A stretch of 6,367 nucleotides of DNA, taken from NCBI GenBank assembly GCA_003507515.1, contig DNVL01000162.1, positions 580 through 6,946 of the forward strand. The letters are read 5' to 3'. The notes beneath the pieces were generated by a model. That model saw only the letters and a list, made by a program, of their open reading frames with translations, did no database searches and was not told where the DNA came from. Positions 5,717-6,367 of the stretch are shown in pieces. Every line of letters begins with the position of its first letter. Positions within the stretch are counted from its first letter, which is position 1. The position numbers were made by a program, and so were the translations under genes. Source of the stretch: Legionella sp. (GTDB lineage: Bacteria; Pseudomonadota; Gammaproteobacteria; Legionellales; Legionellaceae).

Positions 5717-6043
5717 ATGAAACGCATTAAGAGAGAAGATACCGTTGTTGTCATGACGGGTAAAAGTGCAGGCCACATTGGTAAAGTATTGCGAGTCATT
5801 GGAGAGAAGGTTGTTGTTGAAGGTGCTAACCTGATTAAAAAGCACGTGAAGCCAAACCCTCAGTTAGAGCAAAAAGGTGGGGTTGTTACGAAAGAAGCCC
5901 CTTTGAATGTTTCAAACATTGCGCTTTATAATCCGATGACAAAAAAAGCGGATAAAGTTGGTTTTAGGTATCTTGAAAAAGATGGAGTTATGCATAAGGT
6001 AAGATACTTCAAATCAAATAATGAAGTGGTTGACCTTGTTTAA
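5717..6043 (+). CDS. rplX: 50S ribosomal protein L24
   Basis: L24 (108 aa; E. coli 104) is an assembly-initiating protein of the large subunit and lies beside the tunnel exit. The N-terminal KOW domain covers about residues 4-31, with KREDTVVVMTGKSAGHIGKV showing the characteristic glycines 15, 19 and 22. It is followed by VVVEGANLIKKHVKPNP (32-48), GGVVTKEAPLNVSNIALYNP (54-73) and KADKVGFRY (77-85). The C-terminal KVRYFKSNNEVVDLV is a few residues longer than in E. coli. The start at 5717 has a strong AGAAGGA (5704-5710) 6 nt upstream, directly at the rplN stop. rplE follows after 13 nt. Confidence 0.98.
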   Translation: MKRIKREDTVVVMTGKSAGHIGKVLRVIGEKVVVEGANLIKKHVKPNPQLEQKGGVVTKEAPLNVSNIALYNPMTKKADKVGFRYLEKDGVMHKVRYFKSNNEVVDLV

Positions 6044-6056
6044 TTAGGTGATTGAA

Positions 6057-6367
6057 ATGGCTAGACTCAAGCAATTTTACAAAGACAATATTGTTGATAT
6101 GATGATGAAGAAATTTGGGTACACCAGCGTCATGCAGGTCCCAAAAATTCAAAAAATCACACTCAACATGGGTGTTGGTGAAGCGGTTGGTGACAAAAAA
6201 GTCATGAATTTTGCGGTTGATGACATGACAAGGATCTCAGGCCAAAAGCCTGTGGTAACCTTGGCAAAAAAATCTTTGGCAGGTTTTAAAATTCGTGAAG
6301 GTTGGCCGATTGGCTGTAAGGTGACATTGCGTAGTGCACGCATGTATGAATTCCTTGACAGGCTTAT
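6057..6367 (+). CDS. rplE: 50S ribosomal protein L5, N-terminal 103 residues (partial, runs off the window)
   Basis: L5 belongs to the central protuberance, binds 5S rRNA with L18 and contacts P-site tRNA. The visible part reads [20 protein letters not shown] at the start. The family blocks [20 protein letters not shown] (24-43), [20 protein letters not shown] (65-84) and [20 protein letters not shown] (86-105 by approximate count) follow. About 179 residues are usual, so roughly 40 percent is missing past the end of the window. AGGTGA (6046-6051) lies 5 nt before the ATG, and rplX ends 13 nt upstream. In E. coli the S8 repressor binds spc mRNA around this junction; I could not recognise a matching helix here by eye. 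Confidence 0.97.
   Translation, partial: MARLKQFYKDNIVDMMMKKFGYTSVMQVPKIQKITLNMGVGEAVGDKKVMNFAVDDMTRISGQKPVVTLAKKSLAGFKIREGWPIGCKVTLRSARMYEFLDRL

Noticed and set aside
1..6367. A novel defence, mobile or biosynthetic system
   Set aside because: Every reading frame of substance belongs to a well-known translation gene in a conserved order. There are no repeats arrays, transposase fragments, attachment sites or unknown genes.

Overview
This window is one stretch of a bacterial ribosomal-protein supercluster, all on the + strand. The gene order is tuf (3' end), rpsJ, rplC, rplD, rplW, rplB, rpsS, rplV, rpsC, rplP, rpmC, rpsQ, rplN, rplX, rplE (5' end). This is the end of the str operon, the complete S10 operon and the first three genes of the spc operon. 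The proteins align without gaps over long stretches with gammaproteobacterial (E. coli-type) homologues, so I infer a gammaproteobacterium. The moderate G+C (low to mid 40s percent by eye), the tuf gene directly before rpsJ and the EF-Tu ending in AKIIE would fit a Legionellales-like lineage, but that last step is a weak guess.

Layout: positions 1-230 encode the last 75 residues of EF-Tu. Only 5 nt later rpsJ starts, so there is no room for the long E. coli-type S10 leader. A 109-nt gap (557-665) separates rpsJ from rplC. From rplC to rpsQ (666-5252) the genes are packed with gaps of 3-20 nt or overlaps of 1-8 nt, and most have a clear Shine-Dalgarno motif. An 86-nt gap (5253-5338) divides rpsQ from rplN and holds a perfect extended -10 promoter element inside a terminator-like hairpin. 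This is where the S10/spc boundary lies in E. coli. rplN, rplX and a truncated rplE follow.

Functionally the genes form one module: an elongation factor plus small-subunit head proteins (S10, S19, S3), S17 and the core large-subunit proteins. Those include L2, L3, L4 and L16 around the peptidyl-transferase centre and upper exit tunnel, L22, L23, L24 and L29 along the tunnel and at its exit, and L14 and L5 at the subunit interface and central protuberance. Co-transcription keeps them near stoichiometric.

I find no mobile element, CRISPR array, tRNA/rRNA gene, defence gene or unknown system. The window is an ordinary housekeeping locus. The points worth a second look are local: a 15-bp in-frame tandem duplication at the start of rplC, the promoter/terminator overlap before rplN, the unusually wide rpsJ-rplC gap, and the absence of an S10 leader in front of rpsJ.
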